14,041 bases of DNA from Methanobacteriota archaeon (GTDB lineage Archaea > Thermoplasmatota > Poseidoniia > Poseidoniales > Thalassarchaeaceae): the NCBI GenBank assembly GCA_002719615.1, contig PBHZ01000001.1:20644-34684 (forward strand), in the 5' to 3' direction. Each line of letters opens with the position of its first letter. Position 1 is the stretch's first letter. Positions 7,636 through 14,041 of the stretch are shown piece after piece. The notes under the pieces are model-generated. The model ran no database searches. It was given only the letters and a program-made list of their open reading frames with translations, and had not been told where the DNA came from. Both the position numbers and the translations under genes were made by a program.

Positions 7636-8835
7636 ATGACCGACCCAGTCCCAGTCTCTCCTCGGGCCTATAATATCGAATATGCAATTCGTGATGTAGT
7701 TGTCCCGGCAATTAAGCTAGAGTCTCAAGGAAAAGAGATAATTAGATTAAATATTGGAGACCCCTTAGCATATGATGGCCTTCCCACACCTATTCATATG
7801 ATTGAAGCATTCAAAAATGCATTAGATAGACAAGATAATGGGTATGGGCCTTCTTATGGTCTTCCAGGTTTAAGATCAGTAATAGCTAGCTCAGAATCAA
7901 ATAAGGGTTGGAATTGTTCTTTTGATGATGTTTATGTTACACATGGAGTCACGGAAGCACTGCAAATAATTTTTGCAGCCTTCCTCCAAGAAGGCGATAT
8001 TGTCTTAGCACCAGGTCCTCACTACCCTCCCTACTTAGCATATCCTCAGATGTACGGCGGCAAAACCGTAGAGTATAGGCTGAATTCTGCGGATGGTTGG
8101 AAAATAGATTTAGAAGATATTAAGAAAAAAATGAATGATAAAGTTAGGTTATTAGTTTTAATAAACCCAAATAATCCAACAGGAAACGTAGCAACAAAAG
8201 AAGAAATCGATTCATTAATAGAGATTGCTGATGAATGGCCTTATTGTACAATTATTGCTGACGAGATATATGATGGTCTAGATTTTTCGGGCAGATTATG
8301 TTCAGTAGCATCTAGGTCAGACAAAACCCCAGTTATAGTATTAAATGGGGTTTCTAAAGTATACTTCGCTCCGGGTTGGAGAGTTGGATATATGGCTTTA
8401 CATGATCCTTGTAAAAAACTCGAATTAGTCAGGGATGGGATGGAAAGGCTACTCCGTAGTCGTCTTTGTGCATCCACTCCAGCCCAACATGGATTCATGG
8501 CAGGATTAACAGGTGACTCAAAATGGTTGGAGAGTCATAGAAGAATAGTTAAAGAGAGATTGGATTACTGTATAGGAAGAATTTCTGAAATCGATGGTTT
8601 AGAATGTGAGCCTCCTGGGGCTGCATTTTATTTATTTGTAAAGATTACAAAACCTCAACTTTCACTAGATGATAAGCAGTTCGTATTAGATCTGTTACAT
8701 GAGAAAAACGTACTCGTAGTCCATGGTTCTGGATTTTCTTCTGAATTCGGGCATGGCCATTTTAGAATGGTTTGTCTTCCGACAATAGAAATTTTATGTG
8801 AGGCCTTTGATAGAATTTCAGATTTTCTTATGTGA
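7636..8835 (+). CDS. Alanine aminotransferase-like PLP enzyme (fold type I)
   Basis: This probably transfers the amino group between alanine/pyruvate and glutamate/2-oxoglutarate, in the cytoplasm with pyridoxal phosphate. From ATG 7636 it has 399 residues, close to the Pyrococcus alanine aminotransferase as I remember it, and shares its signatures: IEYAIRDVVVPA near the N-terminus, RLNIGDP, YGPSYGLPGLR, VTEALQ, PGPHYPPY, INPNNPTGN, ADEIYDGL, NGVSKVYFAPGWRVGYM with the PLP-binding Lys241, LCASTPAQHG, PPGAAFYLF and HGSGF...GHFRMVCLP, where the Arg should bind the substrate carboxylate. An in-frame GTG at 7615 would add seven residues; ATG is preferred on length and fit, but neither has a clear Shine-Dalgarno. 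The end overlaps or abuts the next gene, so the two are probably co-translated. Substrate assignment as alanine is inference; other 2-oxo acids are possible in this subgroup. Confidence 0.9.
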   Translation: MTDPVPVSPRAYNIEYAIRDVVVPAIKLESQGKEIIRLNIGDPLAYDGLPTPIHMIEAFKNALDRQDNGYGPSYGLPGLRSVIASSESNKGWNCSFDDVYVTHGVTEALQIIFAAFLQEGDIVLAPGPHYPPYLAYPQMYGGKTVEYRLNSADGWKIDLEDIKKKMNDKVRLLVLINPNNPTGNVATKEEIDSLIEIADEWPYCTIIADEIYDGLDFSGRLCSVASRSDKTPVIVLNGVSKVYFAPGWRVGYMALHDPCKKLELVRDGMERLLRSRLCASTPAQHGFMAGLTGDSKWLESHRRIVKERLDYCIGRISEIDGLECEPPGAAFYLFVKITKPQLSLDDKQFVLDLLHEKNVLVVHGSGFSSEFGHGHFRMVCLPTIEILCEAFDRISDFLM

Positions 8836-8840
8836 TTAAG

Positions 8841-9962
8841 ATGTCTTGGTTTTTGAAGATATTTAAAAAAAATAAAAGTAATTTAATCAAAGACTTTAAT
8901 CCCTCAAATCGTTGGATGCATTATTCTAAAGGAGCAATTCTAGATAAAGAAGATAAAAGTCAGATGGTATGGATAGTTGATTCTAATTGGTTTGAAAAAT
9001 GGTTTTTTGGTATTGAAGAAAGATTAGGGTTAATTTTAGGTAAAATGTTAATACAAGCATCTTCGGAATCTACTGAATATTCACTAAATACCAATAAAAT
9101 CCTTACTCCAAAAAATAAAGATATTAACAGTTGGAAAAAAATACATGAAGACTGGATGTATAAAAATTTAGGTACATTCTCTCTATATTCACAAAATTCC
9201 AATCAAATTAATTTGATTATTAATAATTATGCTAATTTACACATATGCATTGGTTCACTTTCTTCAGCATTAGAATATCTTAATGATATCCGTTATAAAT
9301 TCCATTGGAGTGATTCGGAAACAAATATAATCCTCACTCTTGAATCCTCAATTGATATTTTCCCTCCTCCTAATTCATTAAATATTACCAACAACGATTT
9401 CTCACAAGTAAAAAAAGTTCCTAATTCAGATTTATGGGAGATGCTTACAATAAATGAAGAAGGGACATGGTTTATCCAAAACTCCCGTCCTATAGTCATT
9501 TCAAATGATTTATTCTATAGATTTGAAGAAAAAAGCCTTCCCTTCCTAAAAAATAAACATTTTGAGAGATTATCTGATTATGATTGGGAAGATCTAGATA
9601 TGCATAGATCCAATTGGTGGACTGCATCGGCTGATTCTGCTAGAAATCAATTTATTGATTCATCTCATCATATTATGATTAGAGAGGACGATGACTGGAA
9701 AAAGGTAGGTAATAAACATCTCAAAAGGTATGGATTAGGAGGAATTATTGATGCTGAATCATTAGATAATTTTGAGGCAATACTTTTTACAATAGAATCT
9801 TTTTTTCATCCATCTATAATTTGTGGTATTCTTCTTGCATGTTGGGAGAGAGCATATGGTAAGAAAGGCAAATTATTTTTAACTTCAGAGGAGGCAGTTT
9901 TTTTTGTAAAAATTTCTTCTGCTCACGACTCTCAACCCCTCAATATTAATCGTGTGTCATGA
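8841..9962 (+). CDS. Unrecognised Trp-rich protein, 373 aa
   Basis: I do not recognise this family. ATG 8841 lies five bases after the aminotransferase stop. A GTG at 8832, overlapping that stop as GTGA, would add three residues and is equally possible; either way translation is coupled. The protein starts with a basic amphipathic stretch (MSWFLKIFKKNK), has about 17 Trp, many Asn/Ile/Lys, no signal peptide and no clear transmembrane segment. The first two thirds look like mixed alpha/beta; a WWTASAD...RNQF segment and a C-terminal, more hydrophobic helix (IICGILLACWERAYGKKGKLF) are the most conserved-looking parts. The DNA seems even more AT-rich than its neighbours. Context suggests a partner or regulator of the aminotransferase, or simply a lineage-specific cytoplasmic protein; neither is shown. 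Confidence 0.75.
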   Translation: MSWFLKIFKKNKSNLIKDFNPSNRWMHYSKGAILDKEDKSQMVWIVDSNWFEKWFFGIEERLGLILGKMLIQASSESTEYSLNTNKILTPKNKDINSWKKIHEDWMYKNLGTFSLYSQNSNQINLIINNYANLHICIGSLSSALEYLNDIRYKFHWSDSETNIILTLESSIDIFPPPNSLNITNNDFSQVKKVPNSDLWEMLTINEEGTWFIQNSRPIVISNDLFYRFEEKSLPFLKNKHFERLSDYDWEDLDMHRSNWWTASADSARNQFIDSSHHIMIREDDDWKKVGNKHLKRYGLGGIIDAESLDNFEAILFTIESFFHPSIICGILLACWERAYGKKGKLFLTSEEAVFFVKISSAHDSQPLNINRVS

Positions 9963-9964
9963 AA

Positions 9965-9974
9965 CATTATATCC
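9965..9974 (+). promoter_or_regulatory. TATA box of the repeat-protein gene
   Basis: ATTATAT begins a few bases after the stop of the preceding ORF. A start site about 25 bases downstream, near 9995, would give a leader of about 27 bases to GTG 10022, which carries a GGGTG ribosome site. Confidence 0.4.
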
Positions 9975-9987
9975 GAACCCAAATTCA

Positions 9988-10038
9988 ATGACACGTCCTC
10001 AAGTAGGCGGCGGGTGTTCATGTGGCTCTAAATCATAA
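9988..10038 (+). other. Possible 16-codon micro-ORF overlapping next gene start
   Basis: ATG 9988 to TAA 10036-10038 encodes MTRPQVGGGCSCGSKS in a different frame from the gene that begins at 10022. The stretch is strikingly GC-rich for this genome and the peptide has a CSCGSK motif reminiscent of small metal-binding knuckles. Against it: the ATG lies slightly upstream of the start site predicted from the TATA box, and 16 codons arise easily by chance. It is listed only as a candidate leader peptide. Confidence 0.15.
10011..10016 (+). promoter_or_regulatory. Shine-Dalgarno of the repeat-protein gene
   Basis: CGGGTG, at the end of a GC-rich patch, lies five bases before GTG 10022 and supports this non-ATG start. 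An in-frame TAG at 10004-10006 excludes a longer N-terminus. Confidence 0.5.
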
Positions 10039-13000
10039 TCAATATGCGATTGCAGCTATCGCTGCAACTTTATGTTTAGCAGGGATTTACACTGTAATTG
10101 GAGCTGCTATGTCAAGTACAGATACTGGAGGTTTCGATTCCGCAGTCGATGATATATTTATCACTCCAGAAGAGTCTCCGAAGGAATGTCCCGAAGATGT
10201 AGCCACAGTTGGATGTGATTGGGATGGCGATGGAATTCCAGATAGAATGGAGCAAACTCTCTATGGGACGAATTGGCAGGATGCAGATACAGATGGAGAT
10301 GGTCTTGAAGATGGTTGGGAAATTGATAATGGACTAGATCCTCTTGATACTGGAGAGCCCTGCATCTCATTCAGCGATACTGAACAAGGAGATTGTAAAG
10401 ATATTCCAATCAATTCTGTTGACACTGAACAAGAAACCGGGGAGCAAAATGAAACATTCCCTAACCCTGACAACGGCCCATTAGGAGATCCGGATAGAGA
10501 TGGATTAACTAATCTTGAAGAATCAGAACTCGGAACAAATCCTAATCTGAAAGATAGTGATGGAGATGGACTCAATGATAGATGGGAATCTCAATATACC
10601 TATGAGATTGTTACTTCGGAAGGGCCAATAACACTTCTAGATCCTTTAGATGGTAATTGGAATTGTCCTCTACTCTCTGCTACTGTACGTGCTGAAATAG
10701 AATTAGATATCGGTACTTCTCAATGGGAAGAAATGGGGAATCAATTTGGACACTCATGTGACGCTGTACTCGATTTAGAACAACCCGAACCGGATAGTTT
10801 AAGGAATTATGTAGAAGAAAGATATGATACAAACCCATTGGCCGAAGATAGTGATAATGATCTTATAGACGACAGATATGAAATCGCTTTTGGCTTTATT
10901 GAGTTAGATGTATACTGCGGAGTTCCAGTTTTTGGCGCCCTCTCTATTGAAGCACCTTATACTGATAAAATGACAGCACCAGGGGACTTGACATGGTTTG
11001 AACAAGACATGGACGGGGATGGTAGACTAAACGGCCCAGGTGATTGGGATACTGATGGAGATGGTATGCCTGATGGTTTTGAATACTGTTACAATGATTT
11101 ATTGAATCCTTCAAACTCTACTGATGCTTATGGAGATAATGATGATGATGGACTAAATAATGTAGAAGAATTCGAAGTTTCTTATATTTGGGGGGAATCT
11201 AATTTCACTAGTCCATTAGACTCAGATACTGATAATGATGGTATGCCAGATGGTTGGGAATATCTTAGTGGTATACATCCTGCCGATGGAAGCAATGCAG
11301 ATGATGACCCTGATTACGATGGATACGACATCGATGGAGATGGTGGAGTACGATATTCAGATATGCTTGGAGTGAGCACTGTTCAGTCAATACTAGTTGA
11401 AAAGGGAGACTATGTTGTAGAAAATCAAGCTATTTTATGGGTTCAAACAGTTCAAGATGGAAACTACGTTAATATACCAATAAAAACACAAACAGCTGGT
11501 TGGGTTTATCATATAAATATTGAAATCAATGAAGAAGTAACTAGCAGATTACAAGACTTGGTAGTTGTCCTAGAAGAAAATGAAAGATTTACTAACTTCA
11601 ATGAATATAATGCAAGAGACAGAGATTTGGATGGAATTGTTGATGGGAGATCTACCGATCCATTGAATGATGATACTGATAGTGATGGTTTAATAGATGG
11701 AATTGAAGTAATGGGATGGATAATTAGGATTGTTGATGATGGTGTAAGGGATGTCATTGTTCGAAGTGATCCAGGTTCATATGATAGTGATAGTGATGGG
11801 CTTAGTGATTCTGTGGAATATTATGAAACATTCACAAATGCAACAGATAGAGATACTGATGGAGATGGTTTAGAGGATTACAGGGAAGCAATTACTGGAC
11901 ATTACATAGAGATTAATGGTTCGACTGTTCATTATTTTACCAATGCTTCCGCTTTCGATACTGATAACGATGGTCTTGAAGATGGCGAAGAAGTCATCGA
12001 TGGGATGGATACTTATGTTACGCATGCAAATAATGCCGACACGGATGATGATGGCTTAAATGATGGTGGTGAAGTTCTTTACATCCCTCGTCCATGGCAA
12101 AGCCCAACCAGCCCATTGAATAATGATACAGATGGGGACGGTCAACCTGATGGGTGGGAAATGCAAATCTTTTCTGTTCAGCAGAATACCAATAGCCACA
12201 GTCTGTGGATATCAACAACTACTTGGTTACCTCCTAATTGCGATTCTATCTTGGAATGTGGATTAGGCCCTGGGGGCTGGGTCTGGTCAAATTTCAATAC
12301 TGGTTTTTCCACTTCTGGAGATAGAGATGGTGATGGAGTAATGGATCCAAAATATTTTCTTCATGAAATGAATCTTACTGATTTTACAGTACCTGAACAA
12401 GGTAGATGGGCTCTTAATCCATCTAGTGTTTTACCAGATTCAATTTATGACATTGACAATGATACTTTACAAAACTCATTGGAAGCGCCCGACAGGTGGA
12501 ATACAAATCCAGTAGACCATGACAGCGATGGAGACTTATTGCCTGATGGCTGGGAGGTATCAAACACTGAACAAGCATTAACTTTAGGATTGGTCGATAA
12601 TAATACCTTGAGTGCATTAGGTTCTCGTGGACCAATGGATCCTAGGATGCCGGATTCCGATTTAGATGGTATTGATGACGGCCAAGAAGATTTTGATGGA
12701 GATGGTTTGAATGTAACCTATCTGAAAAACCGCTACTGTCCAGGGTGGGAAGATCCTCAGAATTCAGAATGTCACATAGATCCATTTGGAAGTGGAGCTA
12801 GATTTTACAATGACTTAGCAAACTTCACAAATTATGAAGAATATCAAAACGGTACTAATCCTATCTTGACCGATTCAGATTTATGTGCAGACGGTTCTTG
12901 GTGTCCAGATGGTTGGTCTGATGGATCAGAGGTCTATCACCAAGATCAAGATGGAGATGGAATGTGGTCGGGATGGGAATATTTCTTTGACTTTGATCCT

Positions 13001-13135
13001 TATGACGCATCTGATGCAGCCATAGATTCTGATGGTGATGGCTACATAAACAAATGTGAAAATAAATGGAATACTAATCCAAAAGATCCACTAAGTTTCC
13101 CTTCTCAAGGTGAACTTTGTGATAATTATGATTAA
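10022..13135 (+). CDS. Secreted Asp-rich (thrombospondin type 3-like) repeat protein
   Basis: This 1037-residue protein begins with a hydrophobic segment (residues about 8-29, ending near GAAMSS), read as a signal peptide or N-terminal anchor; there is no lipobox and no C-terminal membrane segment. The mature chain carries about 24 calcium-type loops of the form DxDxDGxxD, often followed by GWE, for example DTDGDGLEDGWE and DTDNDGMPDGWE, from residue 66 to about 1010. This is the thrombospondin type 3 pattern, in which the Asp side chains bind Ca2+ and stiffen a rod. Cys pairs near both ends (56/65, 114/125 and two close to the C-terminus) may form disulfides outside the cell. Inserts interrupt the repeats; one (454-519) looks lipoyl-like and is listed separately. 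Start GTG 10022 is fixed by an upstream in-frame stop and a ribosome site. The role is probably structural or adhesive at the cell surface; the ligand is unknown. Confidence 0.85.
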   Translation: MALNHNQYAIAAIAATLCLAGIYTVIGAAMSSTDTGGFDSAVDDIFITPEESPKECPEDVATVGCDWDGDGIPDRMEQTLYGTNWQDADTDGDGLEDGWEIDNGLDPLDTGEPCISFSDTEQGDCKDIPINSVDTEQETGEQNETFPNPDNGPLGDPDRDGLTNLEESELGTNPNLKDSDGDGLNDRWESQYTYEIVTSEGPITLLDPLDGNWNCPLLSATVRAEIELDIGTSQWEEMGNQFGHSCDAVLDLEQPEPDSLRNYVEERYDTNPLAEDSDNDLIDDRYEIAFGFIELDVYCGVPVFGALSIEAPYTDKMTAPGDLTWFEQDMDGDGRLNGPGDWDTDGDGMPDGFEYCYNDLLNPSNSTDAYGDNDDDGLNNVEEFEVSYIWGESNFTSPLDSDTDNDGMPDGWEYLSGIHPADGSNADDDPDYDGYDIDGDGGVRYSDMLGVSTVQSILVEKGDYVVENQAILWVQTVQDGNYVNIPIKTQTAGWVYHINIEINEEVTSRLQDLVVVLEENERFTNFNEYNARDRDLDGIVDGRSTDPLNDDTDSDGLIDGIEVMGWIIRIVDDGVRDVIVRSDPGSYDSDSDGLSDSVEYYETFTNATDRDTDGDGLEDYREAITGHYIEINGSTVHYFTNASAFDTDNDGLEDGEEVIDGMDTYVTHANNADTDDDGLNDGGEVLYIPRPWQSPTSPLNNDTDGDGQPDGWEMQIFSVQQNTNSHSLWISTTTWLPPNCDSILECGLGPGGWVWSNFNTGFSTSGDRDGDGVMDPKYFLHEMNLTDFTVPEQGRWALNPSSVLPDSIYDIDNDTLQNSLEAPDRWNTNPVDHDSDGDLLPDGWEVSNTEQALTLGLVDNNTLSALGSRGPMDPRMPDSDLDGIDDGQEDFDGDGLNVTYLKNRYCPGWEDPQNSECHIDPFGSGARFYNDLANFTNYEEYQNGTNPILTDSDLCADGSWCPDGWSDGSEVYHQDQDGDGMWSGWEYFFDFDPYDASDAAIDSDGDGYINKCENKWNTNPKDPLSFPSQGELCDNYD
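10217..13051 (+). repeat. Degenerate tandem Asp-rich calcium-loop repeats
   Basis: About 24 copies of a GAT-rich unit encode DxDxDG loops, spaced irregularly (roughly 20 to 90 residues). Close copies occur at DTDGDGLEDGWE, DTDGDGMPDGFE, DTDNDGMPDGWE, DTDSDGLIDGIE, DTDNDGLEDGEE, DTDDDGLNDGGE and DTDGDGQPDGWE. The DNA copies are diverged, so recombination between them is possible but not favoured as it would be with exact repeats. Confidence 0.8.
11381..11578 (+). other. Lipoyl/biotinyl-like beta domain inside the repeat protein
   Basis: Residues 454-519 read as a hammerhead fold: ILVEKGDYVVENQAILWVQT matches the first half of lipoyl-type domains (V-x2-GD-x-V-x2-x-Q-x-L-x-x-V), and IKTQTAGWVYHINIEINEEV with a final LVVVLE matches the second half (P-x2-G-x-V-x2-I-x-V-x2-G-x-V). 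The hairpin turn (VQDGNY) has no Lys, so it should not be lipoylated or biotinylated. Seen: the pattern. Inferred: fold. A similar non-modified fold occurs in membrane-fusion (HlyD-type) proteins. Confidence 0.5.
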
Positions 13136-13144
13136 TAGTTATAA

Positions 13145-13154
13145 TTTTATAATT
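13145..13154 (+). promoter_or_regulatory. TATA box of the archease gene, leaderless spacing
   Basis: TTTTATAATT is centred about 23-24 bases before ATG 13173. That is close to the usual TATA-to-start distance in archaea, so the mRNA probably begins at or next to the ATG; no ribosome site is present. The box lies inside an AT-only inverted repeat (ATAATT 13141-13146 and AATTAT 13151-13156, four-base loop) that might also help end the upstream transcript. Confidence 0.55.
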
Positions 13155-13172
13155 ATGTGTAGCTGATATATT

Positions 13173-13646
13173 ATGTCATGGTGGATACTTCCAACTACTG
13201 CTGATATAGGAGTAAGGGCATTTTCAACATCTCCTTCAGATTTATTAAGAGAAGTGACCCTTGGATTGCAATCAATACAATTATCTGGAGATAATGACAA
13301 GATAAGCAATATCAATTGTCATTCCGAACAATGGTCAGTACCACTTTTTGAATCTGATTTAGAGAGGGGTTTAGTGCTGTGGCTTGAAGAAGTACTCTAT
13401 CATGGATCAATTGAGGATAAATGGTTGATGGACGCTTCTTTTAAAATTACCAGTAATTCAATAGATTCCCAAGTATCCTGGATAGATTCTAAATCAATTA
13501 CAAGGGAAATAGAAATTAAGGCTGTAACTATGCATGAGCTGATGTTTAGAGAAATATCTGATAATGAGATAGTTGAGGGGATAGAAGGAGTTATTCCTAC
13601 CTTCGAAGGACCAGGATGGGTGGCGCAGGTGGTTCTTGATGTATGA
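13173..13646 (+). CDS. Archease, RtcB cofactor
   Basis: Archease speeds RtcB turnover by helping form the RtcB-guanylate intermediate and lets it use other nucleotides. The 157-residue protein matches the family end to end: PTTADIGVRAF at 7-17 with the conserved Asp11; an acidic/helix segment ending in RGLVLWLEEVLY (65-76); IEIKAVTMHELMF (113-125), the family's VKA-x-T-x-H-x motif with His121; and the C-terminal GWVAQVVLDV with Asp156, expected with Asp11 in the metal site. The usual His before TADIG is replaced by Thr8. ATG 13173 is chosen from the N-terminal fit and the TATA spacing. It is not in an operon with rtcB, which lies about 8.6 kb to the left on the other strand. Its stop lies three bases from that of the convergent membrane gene. 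Confidence 0.93.
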   Translation: MSWWILPTTADIGVRAFSTSPSDLLREVTLGLQSIQLSGDNDKISNINCHSEQWSVPLFESDLERGLVLWLEEVLYHGSIEDKWLMDASFKITSNSIDSQVSWIDSKSITREIEIKAVTMHELMFREISDNEIVEGIEGVIPTFEGPGWVAQVVLDV

Positions 13647-13649
13647 AAA

Positions 13650-14041
13650 TCAGGCCTCTATCCTCAGTATACTATTGCAGTTATTACATGGTATTCTCAA
13701 TGGTCTGACATTGGATTGAACCTGATTGGATTTTCCACAAGAAGGACATTTTACATGCGGCCCACCTATTTTCTTACCTATTTTCTCTATCGTTCCTGAT
13801 GTTGGAGAGACCAATGATATAGGGAAAACTAACAGGATACTGGTTGAAACAATTCCTAAAACAATTTGCATTGGCAGGCCCATCCAATATATTGTGAATG
13901 CTAACGAACCTAACACCAGAATTGTTACCATTGTCGGTACTCTTGCTCTTTTTTTGGTTAATGCCATACCAATCATAAGTGAAATTGAGAGCGCTAATAC
14001 AGCCATCATAGCAGAAACCAATGGACTAAAAAAGAAAGAAT
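13650..14041 (-). CDS. Membrane protein with C-terminal zinc ribbon (5' end outside window)
   Basis: The frame reads through to the right edge without a stop, so the N-terminus is missing; a TTG at 14021 is internal to a hydrophobic helix and not a likely start. About 130 residues are visible: a hydrophobic helix at the edge, a basic loop (TKKRAR), two further membrane helices (about 30-48 and 50-71 counted from 14021), a linker, and a zinc ribbon CPSCGK...IPCNNCN (CxxC pairs about 17 residues apart; 13748-13677) ending in ILRIEA. Such membrane-plus-zinc-ribbon proteins are frequent in Poseidoniales-like genomes, but no function is known to me. Topology by the positive-inside rule would place the ribbon in the cytoplasm only if the helix count fits, which cannot be judged from this fragment. 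Confidence 0.75.
   Translation of the reverse strand, partial: SFFFSPLVSAMMAVLALSISLMIGMALTKKRARVPTMVTILVLGSLAFTIYWMGLPMQIVLGIVSTSILLVFPISLVSPTSGTIEKIGKKIGGPHVKCPSCGKSNQVQSNVRPLRIPCNNCNSILRIEA

Noticed and set aside
9988..10038. SEC-C type zinc motif in the micro-ORF
   Set aside because: Only CSCGSK is present; the second half of a SEC-C motif is missing, so no family assignment is made.
10261..10575. - strand ORF of 104 codons, rich in Ser and Pro
   Set aside because: It is the antisense of GAT/GGA-rich Asp-loop repeats, which creates long Ser/Pro open frames by composition.
10217..13051. CRISPR-like or tandem DNA repeat array
   Set aside because: The periodicity is at protein level; the DNA units are diverged, irregularly spaced and coding throughout.
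1..14041. tRNA, rRNA, insertion sequence, toxin-antitoxin or defence genes
   Set aside because: Gaps are short (at most 125 bases) and none shows a tRNA-like fold, terminal repeats or transposase remnants. No gene product matches a defence family.

Overview
This window looks like an AT-rich, gene-dense piece of an archaeal genome, most likely a planktonic euryarchaeon of the Thermoplasmatota (Marine Group II or III, Poseidoniales-like). The archaeal signs are an archaeal-type alanyl-tRNA synthetase, an archease, an RtcB RNA ligase, an alanine aminotransferase-like enzyme close to the Pyrococcus family, and TATA-type promoters at a spacing that suggests leaderless or short-leader mRNAs. The two large Asp-rich surface proteins fit the same group. 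The taxonomic call is inference from protein style; no rRNA is present to settle it.

Layout, left to right. (1) The 3' part of a large cell-surface protein gene (+), open at the left edge, with beta-sandwich domains, a C-terminal membrane anchor and an Asp/Tyr tail. (2) A 125-bp gap with a TATA-like box and a perfect 20-bp dyad, then a small 57-residue coiled-coil ORF (+). (3) Two genes on the - strand in a tight operon: rtcB, then an AlkA/MAG-type DNA glycosylase whose ribosome site overlaps the rtcB stop codon. (4) A divergent 104-bp spacer, then alaS (+). (5) An alanine aminotransferase-like gene coupled to an unrecognised Trp-rich 373-residue ORF. (6) A 1037-residue secreted protein with about 24 Asp-rich calcium-type (thrombospondin type 3-like) repeats and an embedded lipoyl-like beta domain. 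(7) An archease gene with a TATA box placed for a leaderless mRNA. (8) Convergent to it, the 3' part of a membrane protein with a C-terminal zinc ribbon, cut by the right edge.

Functional themes. RtcB and archease are partners in RNA ligation (tRNA splicing and RNA repair) but lie about 8.6 kb apart on opposite strands. AlaRS charges tRNA-Ala, and the aminotransferase next to it probably interconverts pyruvate and alanine. The glycosylase removes alkylated bases from DNA. The two surface proteins, both with Asp-rich calcium-type loops, are probably cell-envelope or secreted components. No CRISPR array, mobile element, rRNA, tRNA or defence cassette was seen. The less ordinary items are the small coiled-coil ORF with its dyad, the lipoyl-like insert in the repeat protein, the loss of half of an expected zinc site in AlaRS, and the unrecognised ORF behind the aminotransferase.
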